A stretch of 64,000 nucleotides of DNA from Dyella flagellata (lineage in GTDB: Bacteria > Pseudomonadota > Gammaproteobacteria > Xanthomonadales > Rhodanobacteraceae), in contig NZ_BSOA01000020.1 in NCBI RefSeq assembly GCF_030160275.1, forward strand, positions 98,245 to 162,244, in the 5' to 3' direction. Both the position numbers and the translations under genes were made by a program. Shown one piece after another: positions 36,112-49,870 of the stretch. Within the stretch, counting starts at the first letter, position 1. Each line of letters starts with the position of its first letter. The notes under the pieces are model-generated. The model was not told the origin of the DNA, made no database searches, and saw only the letters and a list, made by a program, of their open reading frames with translations.

Positions 36112-36459
36112 CTACGGCAAGGATTGTTCAGCCAGTTCCAGGAACAGACTTTGCAGTTCTCCGCCAAGCTCCTGACCTGCATAAGTCAAACGGAATACAT
36201 CATCGGCATCTGCGAGTTCCTGGGTGCCGTCGATGACACCAAGCACGTTGGCTACGGCATCAATCGTCACATGGCGGGTAAGCTCAAGCAGGACTTCCCG
36301 CTGGTCGGCGCTCAACTCGCTGAAAAGCGTCAAGACTCGCCGCCAATACGGCTCGGATGCCTGCTTTACTTCAGTATTGAGCAGCAGGCTGCGGTATAAG
36401 GCGTAGTTCTTGTCGACAACCTCGGCACCGAGCTTCGATACAAATTCCTGTGGTGTCAT
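36112..36459 (-). CDS. Hypothetical all-helical protein, 115 aa
   Basis: A cytoplasmic protein starting MTPQEFVSKLGAEVVDKNY and continuing with amphipathic helices (WRRVLTLFSELSADQREVLLELTRHV and TIDAVANVLGVIDG). It ends in an acidic GGELQSLFLELAEQSLP tail. The central helix-turn and VTIDAVANVLGVIDGTQ suggest a small helical domain of the kind seen in unannotated proteobacterial genes. I do not recognise the family. There are no cysteines or membrane segments. It is convergent with DUF1330 and shares direction with the methyltransferase upstream. Confidence 0.7.
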   Translation of the reverse strand: MTPQEFVSKLGAEVVDKNYALYRSLLLNTEVKQASEPYWRRVLTLFSELSADQREVLLELTRHVTIDAVANVLGVIDGTQELADADDVFRLTYAGQELGGELQSLFLELAEQSLP

Positions 36460-36548
36460 TGCAAAACCCCTGTTTTTTGGCCGATTTCCCCAAACTGATC
36501 GCCAGGTCGCCTACGCCGGGCAGACGCTTTGCACACAACCCGACGCGC

Positions 36549-37391
36549 TTAGCGCCGTGTCGCCAACACGCCATCCAGTGCCAACTGTGCCTTGAATCCC
36601 GCCTTCTCCAGGCGCTTGGCTACTTCGCGTGGAACGTCACGATCACTGGTGAGCTTATTCGGGCTGCCGGTGTAGTGGAACAGGCGCCCGCCACGGCGAA
36701 GCACGCGTGCAAGCTGGTCGTAGAAGGCCTGCGAGTAAAGCTCACCGGCAATGCCGAAGCGTGGCGGGTCGTGCAGTACGGCGTCTACCGAGCCTTGTTC
36801 GACCTGCGGGATCGCTTGCAGCACGTCGGCATGGGTCAGCTCCAGGCGGCCACCGCTGGCGGGATCGTCCGGATCCGGTGACCAGGGGTTGAGCTGTCGC
36901 AACCATAGTACGTCGGGGTTCTTTTCGAACGAGTGGATACGCGCCACGCCGGCCTCAAGGCAACAGGCAGCGAAGTAGCCCAGCCCACCGCAAGTATCCA
37001 GTAGCGCCTTACCGCGAGGCTCGACCAAGGCCACCTTGCGGCGTGCATCGTCAATCGGAGATTCCTTCGACGTGGGCAGCATCTTGATGCCGTCGATTTC
37101 GAAGGTGGGCGCTCCCCATTCGGTCGGCACCAGCTTGATCAACGAGCCGGAAAAACGCGACACCGGCGCGAATTCGTCGCCATCCCAGTAGTAAATCGTG
37201 CGGTCTTTCAGTTTGGCTGGATAGGGATAACTCTGCCCTCGCCACTGCCAGGCATCCGTATGCAGCAATGCATCACCATGGGAACGGCCAAGATCCAGGG
37301 AGCCTTTCCATTGGGCTGCATCAGCGCCGTGCGCAGCCAGCAAGGTTTCGGCGATAGGGCGCGTAAGCAAGGGACCGGAGTAATGGGACAC
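36549..37391 (-). CDS. SAM-dependent methyltransferase, class I
   Basis: About 280 residues when started at GTG 37391 (VSHYSGPLLTRP), which has an AGGAAGG ribosome site; an open frame extends to 37466 but would add an unlikely N-terminus. A beta-rich N-terminal part (WQWRGQSYPYPAKLKDRTIYYWDGDEF) precedes the Rossmann methyltransferase core. Motif I is LLDTCGGLGYFAACCLEAG, the acidic strand end is IHSFEKNP, and motif IV reads VLHDPPRFGI. The tail has GGRLFHYTGSPNK. DPPR at motif IV resembles RNA or polyamine-type transferases rather than N6-adenine DNA enzymes. The substrate is unknown. Confidence 0.82.
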   Translation of the reverse strand: MSHYSGPLLTRPIAETLLAAHGADAAQWKGSLDLGRSHGDALLHTDAWQWRGQSYPYPAKLKDRTIYYWDGDEFAPVSRFSGSLIKLVPTEWGAPTFEIDGIKMLPTSKESPIDDARRKVALVEPRGKALLDTCGGLGYFAACCLEAGVARIHSFEKNPDVLWLRQLNPWSPDPDDPASGGRLELTHADVLQAIPQVEQGSVDAVLHDPPRFGIAGELYSQAFYDQLARVLRRGGRLFHYTGSPNKLTSDRDVPREVAKRLEKAGFKAQLALDGVLATRR

Positions 37392-37554
37392 GAACAGCTG
37401 CTTCCTTCCTGGGCGGGAGAATGTCAATTTTAGGCAAAGCCGCCCAGGTTGACGAAACCCGGCCATCCATCGGACCCGGCCTGCGCTTACCTTTGTCGCC
37501 CTGGCGAGTCACACTGCGCCGGTTGAACATCTCTCCCACCCATGAGGAAGTGTC

Positions 37555-38262
37555 ATGAATGTAAAAGCCGGATCCATGGTCAGCCTGCAGCGCCCGGACG
37601 GTCAGCGGCTCGAGGGTTACCTGGCCACGCCGGAACAGCCCGATGGCGCGCCTGCGGTGGTGGTCATCCAGGAATGGTGGGGCCTGAACGAGCAGATCCG
37701 GAGCGTGGCCGACCGGCTGGCGCAATCGGGCTACCTCGCCCTGGTGCCCGACTTGTACCGTGGCGAGATCACCCTGGAGCAAGAAGAAGCCCAACACCTG
37801 ATGGAAGGGCTGAATTTCGGTGATGCGGCCTCGCAGGACATAGGCGCCGCCGTGGCCTACCTCAAGCAACGCACCGGGAAGGTTGCCGTGATGGGCTTTT
37901 GCATGGGCGGCGCGCTCGCCCTGCTCGCCCTCGGCCAGCATGCCGATCTGTCTGCCGGGGTGGTGTGGTACGGACTACCGCCGCTGGAGTACATCGATGC
38001 CTCGCGCATCAAGGTGCCTGTGCTTGGGCACTGGGGCACGCAAGATGCGTTCTTCCCGATCAAGTCGGTGGACGCTTTGGAGGCGAAGTTTGCCCAAAGC
38101 GGCGTGTCTGCCCAGTTCCACCGCTATCTCGCGCACCACGCCTTTGCCAATGAAACCGCGGTCGGACATGGCCGTATTCCCGGCACGCAATTCGATCCTG
38201 AGTGGGCTCAGCTGGCCTGGGACAGGACGTTTACCTTCCTGGGGCGTACGCTCTGGTCTTGA
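37555..38262 (+). CDS. Dienelactone hydrolase family protein
   Basis: A 235-aa alpha/beta hydrolase. VVVIQEWWGLNEQIRSVADRLA is the dienelactone hydrolase oxyanion-region signature, and PDLYRGEI is also typical. The nucleophile elbow reads VMGFCMGGALAL with Cys116 in place of serine, as in true DLH. The acid is in GTQDAFFP, and the histidine in YLAHHAFAN completes the triad. The family opens lactones and esters in aromatic breakdown, but many members have unknown physiological substrates. No aromatic-degradation partners are adjacent except the Rieske oxygenase 2 kb away on the other strand. Confidence 0.9.
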   Translation: MNVKAGSMVSLQRPDGQRLEGYLATPEQPDGAPAVVVIQEWWGLNEQIRSVADRLAQSGYLALVPDLYRGEITLEQEEAQHLMEGLNFGDAASQDIGAAVAYLKQRTGKVAVMGFCMGGALALLALGQHADLSAGVVWYGLPPLEYIDASRIKVPVLGHWGTQDAFFPIKSVDALEAKFAQSGVSAQFHRYLAHHAFANETAVGHGRIPGTQFDPEWAQLAWDRTFTFLGRTLWS

Positions 38263-38302
38263 TAGGCGGCCGCATGAAGCGTCCGCCTTGCGGGCGGACA
38301 CT

Positions 38303-39598
38303 TCATGGCGCAGGCAATTGCCTGACAGCCCGGCGTTGCCACACATAAATAGGCAGCCCCGCCAGCAACAGCACAACGCCCCACAGCATGGTCTCCGTGC
38401 CGGTACCGATAAGCGCCCACACGCTGAAAGCGAGCGCACCAATCGCAATCCATCGCCGCAAAAGACTGCTGGCGGAATCGATTCGCCACCATGCCAGCAC
38501 GGTGATCAGATAAGGCAACAGCGTTGCCGCAGTGGACAGCAGGATGGTGAAAGTAAACAGCGCAACCAGCGTGCGGCTGTAGTTGGAAACGATCAGGGCG
38601 CTTGCGAGCACGCTGCTGGTCAGCAGTCCGAACCAGGGCGTGCCGCGCTTGTCCAGGCGGGCGAAGGCTTTGGGAAACAGGCCATCCAGCGCGGGAGCGA
38701 GCGTGGTCTGCGCCTGCAGCAAGACCCAGCCGTTGAGCGCACCGAAGCAGGAAATGGTGGCAATCACGCCAATGCCGATACCCGCCGCATTACCCCACAC
38801 GCGTCGTGCTGCCTCGGCCATCGGCGCCGCCGATGCGTGCAGCACGTCCGCCGGGAGCATGCCCACCACCACGGTGCAAGCCAGCATGGTGGCGACTCCT
38901 GCGATGGTCATGCCGATCACCGTGGCGCGCGGCACCGTGCGTTGTGGATCCCGCACGACACCGGTCGGCACAGTGGCCGTCTCCAGGCCAAGGAACGCCC
39001 AAAGCGTGAGCGCAGCAACGGACGAGGCCACGCTCACCAGTGGATGACCGCTGGGATTGAAAGGGTGAAAGGCGCTTGCGTGCACCCAGGCCAATCCCAA
39101 CACGCCAAATACCAGCAACGGCACCAGTTTCAGCGAAGTGGTGACGATCGCCGTATAGCCCGCTTCACGCACGCCGGACAGGCTGATGGAAGTGCAGACC
39201 CATAGCGCGCCCAACGCGCACAATGCACCACGCAGCGGTGTAGCAGTCGCCGCCGGCCAAACCGAGCCAAGGCTGCCGGCAAAGGCCACCGCGATCGCCG
39301 CATTCGCCGACCACACGCAGACCCAATAGCTCCAGGCCGCGAGAAAACCGACCTGATCGCCGAAAGCGCGACGCGCATAGGCGTACGCGCCGCCATGATT
39401 GGGAACGATCTGTGCCAGCCGCGCGTACACCAGCGCCAGCATCAGCGCACCGCCCAGGCTGATACCCCAGCCAAGCAGGCTTGCGGCACCGTAAGGCGCC
39501 AACGCTGCCGGCAACACGAATACGCCCGATCCGATGATGTTGCCGATGACCAGCGCTATCAGCATCCACAGCCCGAGTGACCGCCGCGCGGTACTCAT
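38303..39598 (-). CDS. APC-family amino acid/amine permease
   Basis: A 431-aa inner-membrane protein with about 12 helices. The helix 1 motif IALVIGNIIGSGVFVLPAAL, the following GWGISLGGALMLALVYARLA and helix 3 with GGAYAYARRAFGDQVGFLAAWSYWV place it with AdiC/CadB/PotE-like permeases and exchangers. It begins within the stop codon of the Rieske oxygenase gene (shared ATGA), so the two are translationally coupled. This coupling suggests that the permease imports the oxygenase's substrate, which would then be an amino acid or amine; this is inference. Confidence 0.88.
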   Translation of the reverse strand: MSTARRSLGLWMLIALVIGNIIGSGVFVLPAALAPYGAASLLGWGISLGGALMLALVYARLAQIVPNHGGAYAYARRAFGDQVGFLAAWSYWVCVWSANAAIAVAFAGSLGSVWPAATATPLRGALCALGALWVCTSISLSGVREAGYTAIVTTSLKLVPLLVFGVLGLAWVHASAFHPFNPSGHPLVSVASSVAALTLWAFLGLETATVPTGVVRDPQRTVPRATVIGMTIAGVATMLACTVVVGMLPADVLHASAAPMAEAARRVWGNAAGIGIGVIATISCFGALNGWVLLQAQTTLAPALDGLFPKAFARLDKRGTPWFGLLTSSVLASALIVSNYSRTLVALFTFTILLSTAATLLPYLITVLAWWRIDSASSLLRRWIAIGALAFSVWALIGTGTETMLWGVVLLLAGLPIYVWQRRAVRQLPAP

Positions 39599-40689
39599 GC
39601 TTGGGCGAGCGTATCGCGATAGGCACGGCGCACCATTTCATGAAAATGGTGCACGGCATTTTCGCGCAGCGGGTTCAAGCGTCCGGCTTCGTAAGAGCCT
39701 GACGCCAGTCCGCGCTGCACGTCTTCGCAAATGGTGACGTCCTCGTCCTGCACTTCATCGCTGAATTGGATGTCTTTGGCGCGTCGCGCCTGCGCTTGCG
39801 GACGGCTATCCGGCGCGTAGTAGAAGTCGAACTCCACCCTGCAGCGGCCCACCCCCGCCGGCAGCACGCGATTGGTCTGCAAGCGGCCGGGCAGGATGTT
39901 GAGCATGGCATTGGGATACAGGAAGTAGTACAGCGCTTCGCCGCTGCCGTAGAGATCGTCGCCGCTTTCGAGCGGACTATATTGGAAGGAATACCATTGC
40001 GCCGTCTCGGTGATGTAGCTGCGGTAGTCGAGCAGGCTGTTCAACCCGGGATGGATGCAAGGCACGTGATAGCCTTCCAGATAATTGTCGACGTACACCT
40101 TCCAATTGCAGGCGACGTCGTAGCTGACACGGTGATGGAACTCGTAGTCGTCCAACGCGCGCTGCGGGCCAAGGCGCGCATCGATGCCGGCAACGAATGA
40201 TTCGAATGGCGGGGCTTCGCCAATGGCGACGAACACCAGGCCCTGCCACACGTGCACCCGAACTTCAGGCAGGCGAATGTCGGCTGGATTGAAATCCGGC
40301 GTGCGGCCCATTTCCGGCGCGCCGCGCAGCACGCCATCCAGGCCGTAGGTCCAGCCGTGGTAACGGCAGCGCAGGTTTTGCGCGCCCCGTCCGTTGCAAT
40401 TGGCGATCGGCCCGGCGCGATGCCGGCATACATTGTGAAAAGCGCGAATGCCGGTCTCATTGCTGCGCACCAGCAGCAACGGCAGCCCCGCAATCTCGGT
40501 AACCACGTGGTCTCCCACGCCGGACAGTTGCGACTGGTGGCACACCAGTTGCCAGCTCCGCGCAAAGATCGCCGCAGCATCCAGGGCCGGGATGCGCGGG
40601 TCGGTATAGAAGCGGGCCGGCAGGGTCAGGGCGTGATCGAGCTGTTGTGCAGCAAGTGAATCGGGGGAAAGCAACTCGACCATGGCCAT
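39595..40689 (-). CDS. Rieske non-heme iron oxygenase, alpha subunit
   Basis: About 364 residues. The N-terminal Rieske [2Fe-2S] site is HNVCRHRAG ... LRCRYHGWTYG (Cys-X-His and Cys-X2-His). The catalytic domain has YVDNYLEGYHVPCIHPGL, providing the two iron-binding histidines, with an acidic residue later. The arrangement resembles the choline/glycine betaine/carnitine monooxygenase group more than aromatic dioxygenases. No reductase or beta subunit gene is adjacent, so electrons must come from a distant reductase. A TTG six bases upstream could extend it; ATG 40689 or 40683 is more likely. It overlaps the downstream permease gene by four bases. Confidence 0.87.
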   Translation of the reverse strand: MAMVELLSPDSLAAQQLDHALTLPARFYTDPRIPALDAAAIFARSWQLVCHQSQLSGVGDHVVTEIAGLPLLLVRSNETGIRAFHNVCRHRAGPIANCNGRGAQNLRCRYHGWTYGLDGVLRGAPEMGRTPDFNPADIRLPEVRVHVWQGLVFVAIGEAPPFESFVAGIDARLGPQRALDDYEFHHRVSYDVACNWKVYVDNYLEGYHVPCIHPGLNSLLDYRSYITETAQWYSFQYSPLESGDDLYGSGEALYYFLYPNAMLNILPGRLQTNRVLPAGVGRCRVEFDFYYAPDSRPQAQARRAKDIQFSDEVQDEDVTICEDVQRGLASGSYEAGRLNPLRENAVHHFHEMVRRAYRDTLAQA

Positions 40690-41127
40690 ACTCAAGGAGC
40701 CGCGATGGCCGAGTATTTATCGGACCGCAGTGCAGCATCAATGTGGCGGGGTGGCCCGCAACACCCCCGCTGGCCGCCGTCCCCCGTCAGGCCGATGACG
40801 CACGTGGGCATCGCACTGCTACTTGTGCCCTGAAACGTCAGATTCCCGAAACAGAGGCACCCGCTGGGCCTGCAAAAGACCGTAGTAGCGCGGCCGGGAG
40901 GCGCGGATTTACAGCGCGAAGGCATCGGGAGCGACGTTTTATCCGCCCCCGGGCCTGGCTATCGCCCCCGGGCAACGATGCGTTTAACGAAGCTGGCTCA
41001 GCCACGGCATCAATCCGTGATGTACCGCACACTCCAACTGCAAACATGGCGTGACGCGTGCTTCCTTAGGGGGTAACCAGCGAGTAACCCGAAGGGATCT
41101 CGCCAGTACGGCAGGGGGAAGCAGGGG
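40690..41127. other. Intergenic region
   Basis: About 440 bases upstream of the Rieske operon. It should hold that operon's promoter near its left end. I see no supported gene or repeat here. Confidence 0.45.
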
Positions 41128-41382
41128 ATGGAACAGATCGTTGAATGTCTTATAGTCGGCGGCCCCCAGCATGGCCTGGTACGCCTGCAGCTGTGGGACC
41201 CGCGATATTCGGCGCCACCGGTAGTGGCATCCAATGACGGCAAAGTGTGCATCGCCGCCGCACGCCTCCCGTCTGGCCAATGCAGCAATCGCTTCCTGGT
41301 ACTGCATCCGCAAGCGACTGGCCAGCAGATCCTTGCCATGGTGGCCAGGCTGAGGGTGGCAACCATGGCGGTCCCAGCCTGA
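41128..41382 (+). CDS. Hypothetical protein, 84 aa
   Basis: A short ORF starting MEQIVECLIVGGPQHGLVRL and ending with LHPQATGQQILAMVARLRV. A GGGGGAAGCAGGGG tract lies directly before the ATG, and third codon positions are mostly G or C. The 'GGP.HG' opening followed by a late 'LHP' resembles small unannotated proteins in related bacteria, though I cannot name a family. An overlapping reverse-strand frame (40984-41307) is an alternative. It precedes the CHASE3 kinase by 93 bases on the same strand. Confidence 0.45.
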   Translation: MEQIVECLIVGGPQHGLVRLQLWDPRYSAPPVVASNDGKVCIAAARLPSGQCSNRFLVLHPQATGQQILAMVARLRVATMAVPA

Positions 41383-41475
41383 GTCTGACTGGCCAATACG
41401 CACACTTCCGCGCTTCACATTACCGACCCTACGATGTAGCCATGCTCTTGGCACTCGACCAGACAGGGCCTTTGG

Positions 41476-43311
41476 ATGGAGCGAGGAAATAACCACGCAG
41501 AGCTGCAAATTCGCGCCGGCTTCGTACTTCTTCTGATTGCCTGCGCCCTGACGATTTTTGCGACGATCAGCAGCGCCCGGGCTCATTCATGGGTTGCTCA
41601 CACCCTACGCGTGCGGGAAACCCTGATCCAGCTCTACAGTGACGTCTGCGCCGCGGAAACCGGTCAACGCGGCTTCCTGTTGACACGTGACCCACGCTAC
41701 CTGGAGCCATACACCCGGGCACGCTCGGACATCACGAAGACAGAAGCGCTGCTTGCCTCCTTGGTCTCCGACAATCCGCAGCAAACAGCCCTGTTCGACA
41801 AGTTCCGCCCGCTTGCCGCCCGGAAGCTGGGTGAGTTGCAGCAGACTGTACAACTGGCTGCGCAGGGCCATGACGCCGCCGCGATCCAGCTGGTCAAGAC
41901 GAACATGGGCCGCGAATGGATGGACGACATCCAGGCGCTGACGAAGGAGATGGATCGAAACGAATACGCCTTGCTCGATCAGCGGTTCAATGCGGCGCGT
42001 CGTACCAGCTCGCTACTTTTGGCCGCCGCGCTCGCGTCTGTATTGCTGGCCTGCCTGCTTGCCTATCGTGTGCATCGCGAAGGAAAGGCTCGCCAGCATG
42101 CCATCGAGGAAAAAAACCAGGCACTGGAGGAGCAGATTCAACAGCGCCAAACCGCCGAAATGCGGCTGCGCCAGGTTCAGAAGATGGAGGCCCTGGGCCA
42201 ACTCACTGGCGGCATCGCCCATGACTTCAACAATATGCTGGCGATCATCGTTGGCAATCTGGAGATGTCGCTGCGTCAGATCGGCAAATCGGACGAGGCC
42301 TTGAAGGACGTCGTCTCGCGGGCACTGAGTGCCGCGACGCGCGGTTCCGATCTGACCAAGCGCCTGCTTGCGTTCTCGCGCATGCAGCCATTGCGGCCCA
42401 AATCCATCGATGTCAACGACTGCGCGCGCGGCATGCTGCTGATTTTGCAGCGCGCGCTGGGCGAAGACATCATCATCGAAACCAAGTTTGCTACCGGGCT
42501 ATGGCGCGCCTTCATCGATCGCCCGCAATTGGAAAGCGCCATGCTCAATCTCGCCGTGAACAGCCGCGATGCGATGCAAGGCGGTGGCCGACTGAGCATC
42601 GAAACCTCCAATGCCCATCTCGACCAGAGCTTTGCCGATACGAATGTCGAAGTGGTGCCTGGGCAATATGTGCTGGTGGCCGTCACCGACACCGGCAGCG
42701 GCATGTCGCCCGAAGTGATGCGGCGCGCGTTCGACCCGTTCTTTACCACCAAGGAACCCGGGCAAGGCACCGGCCTGGGCCTGAGCCAGGTGCATGGCTT
42801 CATCAAGCAATCGCACGGCCACATCCAGATCTACTCCGAGCCCGGCGTGGGCACCACGGTAAAAATGTACCTGCCACGCGCATCGGCCCAGCAGGACGCG
42901 GAAGTATTCACCGAAGCCATGGTTTTCGCCGCCCACGCCTCCAAGAAAGTGCTGGTGGTCGAAGACGACGACGAGGTACGCCAATTCGTGGTCTCCTGCC
43001 TCAACGAGCTGGGCTACTCGACCATTTCGGCGGAGAGCGCGAATATGGCCCAGCAGAAGCTGGCTACCCATCCTGACGTCGCCCTCTTGCTAACGGACGT
43101 CGTCATGCCGGGCAAGAACGGCAAGGCACTGGTCGATACCGTGCGGCCGTTCTATCCCAAGCTGCGGGTGCTCTATATGACCGGCTATCCGCGCGAAGCG
43201 ATCATGCACAACGGCATGCTCGATACCAATGTACGGCTTATCACCAAGCCTTTCTCGATACAGGAGCTTGCGCAGGAATTGAGATCTGCATTTGCCGAGG
43301 AAGTGGTGTAA
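41476..43311 (+). CDS. CHASE3-domain hybrid histidine kinase
   Basis: A 611-aa membrane kinase. A first helix (about residues 14-34) and a second (about 175-195, LLLAAALASVLLACLLAYRV) bracket a periplasmic CHASE3 sensor that opens with CAAETGQRGFLLTRDPRYLEPY, the diagnostic motif. A coiled coil leads to the kinase core: [19 protein letters not shown] with His249, NSRDAMQGGG, and [14 protein letters not shown]. The C-terminal receiver has VVEDDDEVR and phospho-acceptor Asp541 (LLTDVVMPGKNG). There is no DNA-binding output. It is the first of three large kinases on the same strand and may feed a shared phosphorelay. Confidence 0.93.
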   Translation: MERGNNHAELQIRAGFVLLLIACALTIFATISSARAHSWVAHTLRVRETLIQLYSDVCAAETGQRGFLLTRDPRYLEPYTRARSDITKTEALLASLVSDNPQQTALFDKFRPLAARKLGELQQTVQLAAQGHDAAAIQLVKTNMGREWMDDIQALTKEMDRNEYALLDQRFNAARRTSSLLLAAALASVLLACLLAYRVHREGKARQHAIEEKNQALEEQIQQRQTAEMRLRQVQKMEALGQLTGGIAHDFNNMLAIIVGNLEMSLRQIGKSDEALKDVVSRALSAATRGSDLTKRLLAFSRMQPLRPKSIDVNDCARGMLLILQRALGEDIIIETKFATGLWRAFIDRPQLESAMLNLAVNSRDAMQGGGRLSIETSNAHLDQSFADTNVEVVPGQYVLVAVTDTGSGMSPEVMRRAFDPFFTTKEPGQGTGLGLSQVHGFIKQSHGHIQIYSEPGVGTTVKMYLPRASAQQDAEVFTEAMVFAAHASKKVLVVEDDDEVRQFVVSCLNELGYSTISAESANMAQQKLATHPDVALLLTDVVMPGKNGKALVDTVRPFYPKLRVLYMTGYPREAIMHNGMLDTNVRLITKPFSIQELAQELRSAFAEEVV

Positions 43312-43399
43312 AACTTGCGATGATGATTCCTGCTCATGGCCAAATGCGGCGTGGCCAGCTAACGCAATTTTTTCAAAGCCGTTTTCACTGCGATTCATC

Positions 43400-43416
43400 C
43401 AGCTGTCCGACAGCTG
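43400..43416. promoter_or_regulatory. Inverted repeat CAGCTGTC-c-GACAGCTG
   Basis: Perfect 8-bp arms around a single central base, about 100 bases before the small secreted-protein gene and 84 bases after the CHASE3 kinase. A candidate operator for the small gene. Confidence 0.4.
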
Positions 43417-43515
43417 AAACCTGCCCGATTCCGTTCAGGATGCAGTTGCCCCCACTCTCCTAGCGTCTGTTCGCCGCGTCATCGAACGCGACATTGCCCA
43501 ATGGAGGTCACCTAT

Positions 43516-43926
43516 ATGCGCAAGTCCATTCTCGTCGCCGCCATCGCCGCCGCCACCGTGCTGAGCGTCCCCGCCTTCGCCCAAGTCCACGTGGGTGGCG
43601 CTGCGGGTGCAGGCGTCGGGGCGGGCGTCAACGCCAGTGGGGCCCTGCACGGCGCAACACAGACGGCGACCGGCGCAACCACTGCAGCCGGTGAGACGGT
43701 CGAGCACACCGCGCACAGAGCCAAGCACACTGCACACAAAGCTACCCATTCCGCCGCAACAGCCGCTGACGAAACTACAACCACTGCCAAGAAGACCGCA
43801 GTAGGCGCAACGGACGCTACTAACGCCAATGTGCAAACCGGCGCTTCGGTAAACGGAAGTGCGGGTGCCGGTTCGGGGGGCGCCAATACGGGCGCCAGTG
43901 CGGATGCTTCCGCCGGCAAACATTGA
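43516..43926 (+). CDS. Small secreted Ala/Thr/Gly-rich protein with His/Lys core
   Basis: About 136 residues from ATG 43516 (MRKSILVAAIAAATVLSVPAFAQ), chosen because GGAGG at 43503-43507 is well spaced; the ATG at 43501 overlaps that ribosome site. After the signal peptide come a Gly/Ala/Val-rich stretch, a core of repeated Thr-Ala-His-Lys units (VEHTAHRAKHTAHKATHSA), and an Asn/Gly/Ser/Ala tail. It looks intrinsically disordered. The function is unknown; such proteins can be envelope or stress-related. A terminator follows directly, so it is a single-gene transcript. Confidence 0.8.
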   Translation: MRKSILVAAIAAATVLSVPAFAQVHVGGAAGAGVGAGVNASGALHGATQTATGATTAAGETVEHTAHRAKHTAHKATHSAATAADETTTTAKKTAVGATDATNANVQTGASVNGSAGAGSGGANTGASADASAGKH

Positions 43927-43970
43927 CAGCTTGCCGTAAGCTCCCGCCACACGAATGATGTCGTGCGGCA

Positions 43971-43999
43971 ACGCCGGATCTTTCCGATCCGGCGTTTTT
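43971..43999 (+). terminator. Intrinsic terminator
   Basis: A perfect 10-bp stem, ACGCCGGATC and GATCCGGCGT, with a TTTCC loop runs straight into a T-tract. It lies 45 bases after the secreted-protein gene. Confidence 0.85.
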
Positions 44000-44473
44000 A
44001 CGGATTGAAGCCCTGCTCTGCATGACGGGCTACTATTTCTGTACTGATGCTTTCTTTTCGCAAAAAAATTAGTAGCGCTCCTTCCTGGACGTGCTGCCGC
44101 ATACAGGCCTCGGACCAGGTATATCTTGCCTGGCAGCAAACGAAATGAGTCGCCTACCGCGCGGATTTAAGGCCTCCATTACAAGCGCACCCAACACTTC
44201 GCTTGCACGCTTTCACGAGTCCTACACGTTCAGGCCTACGGACGTCTAAGCGAGCTGAAATTTTCCTGACGAAAAGATCTCTTGCATCACGGTACCGTGC
44301 AAGTTTCCGTGTATTTTCGTTATAGCCACTTTCCTCCGGACGTCTTAGCATGGCGTTCCCAAGTGTGCTTTTTTGATTGCCTCCGCACTGGGAATGTGCG
44401 GCAAGCGGGTTCGTTTTATCGACAACCCGCGGAAGGGCTCTGGGTCCACCAGCTTTTCACTGACAGGGCTTGC
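44000..44473. other. Upstream region of the poly-HAMP kinase gene
   Basis: About 470 bases between the terminator and the kinase start. The kinase frame is open back to 44282, but that part does not read like protein. The promoter should lie here; I see no clear operator. Confidence 0.5.

Positions 44474-49866
<5,393 letters not shown>

Positions 49867-49870
<4 letters not shown>

Noticed and set aside
40984..41307. Reverse-strand frame of about 107 residues
   Set aside because: Its composition is not absurd, but it overlaps the forward ORF at 41128, which has a better ribosome site and third-position bias.
44282..44473. N-terminal extension of the poly-HAMP kinase
   Set aside because: The frame is open, but the peptide is not protein-like and ATG 44474 has a ribosome site at the start of the first HAMP-like unit.
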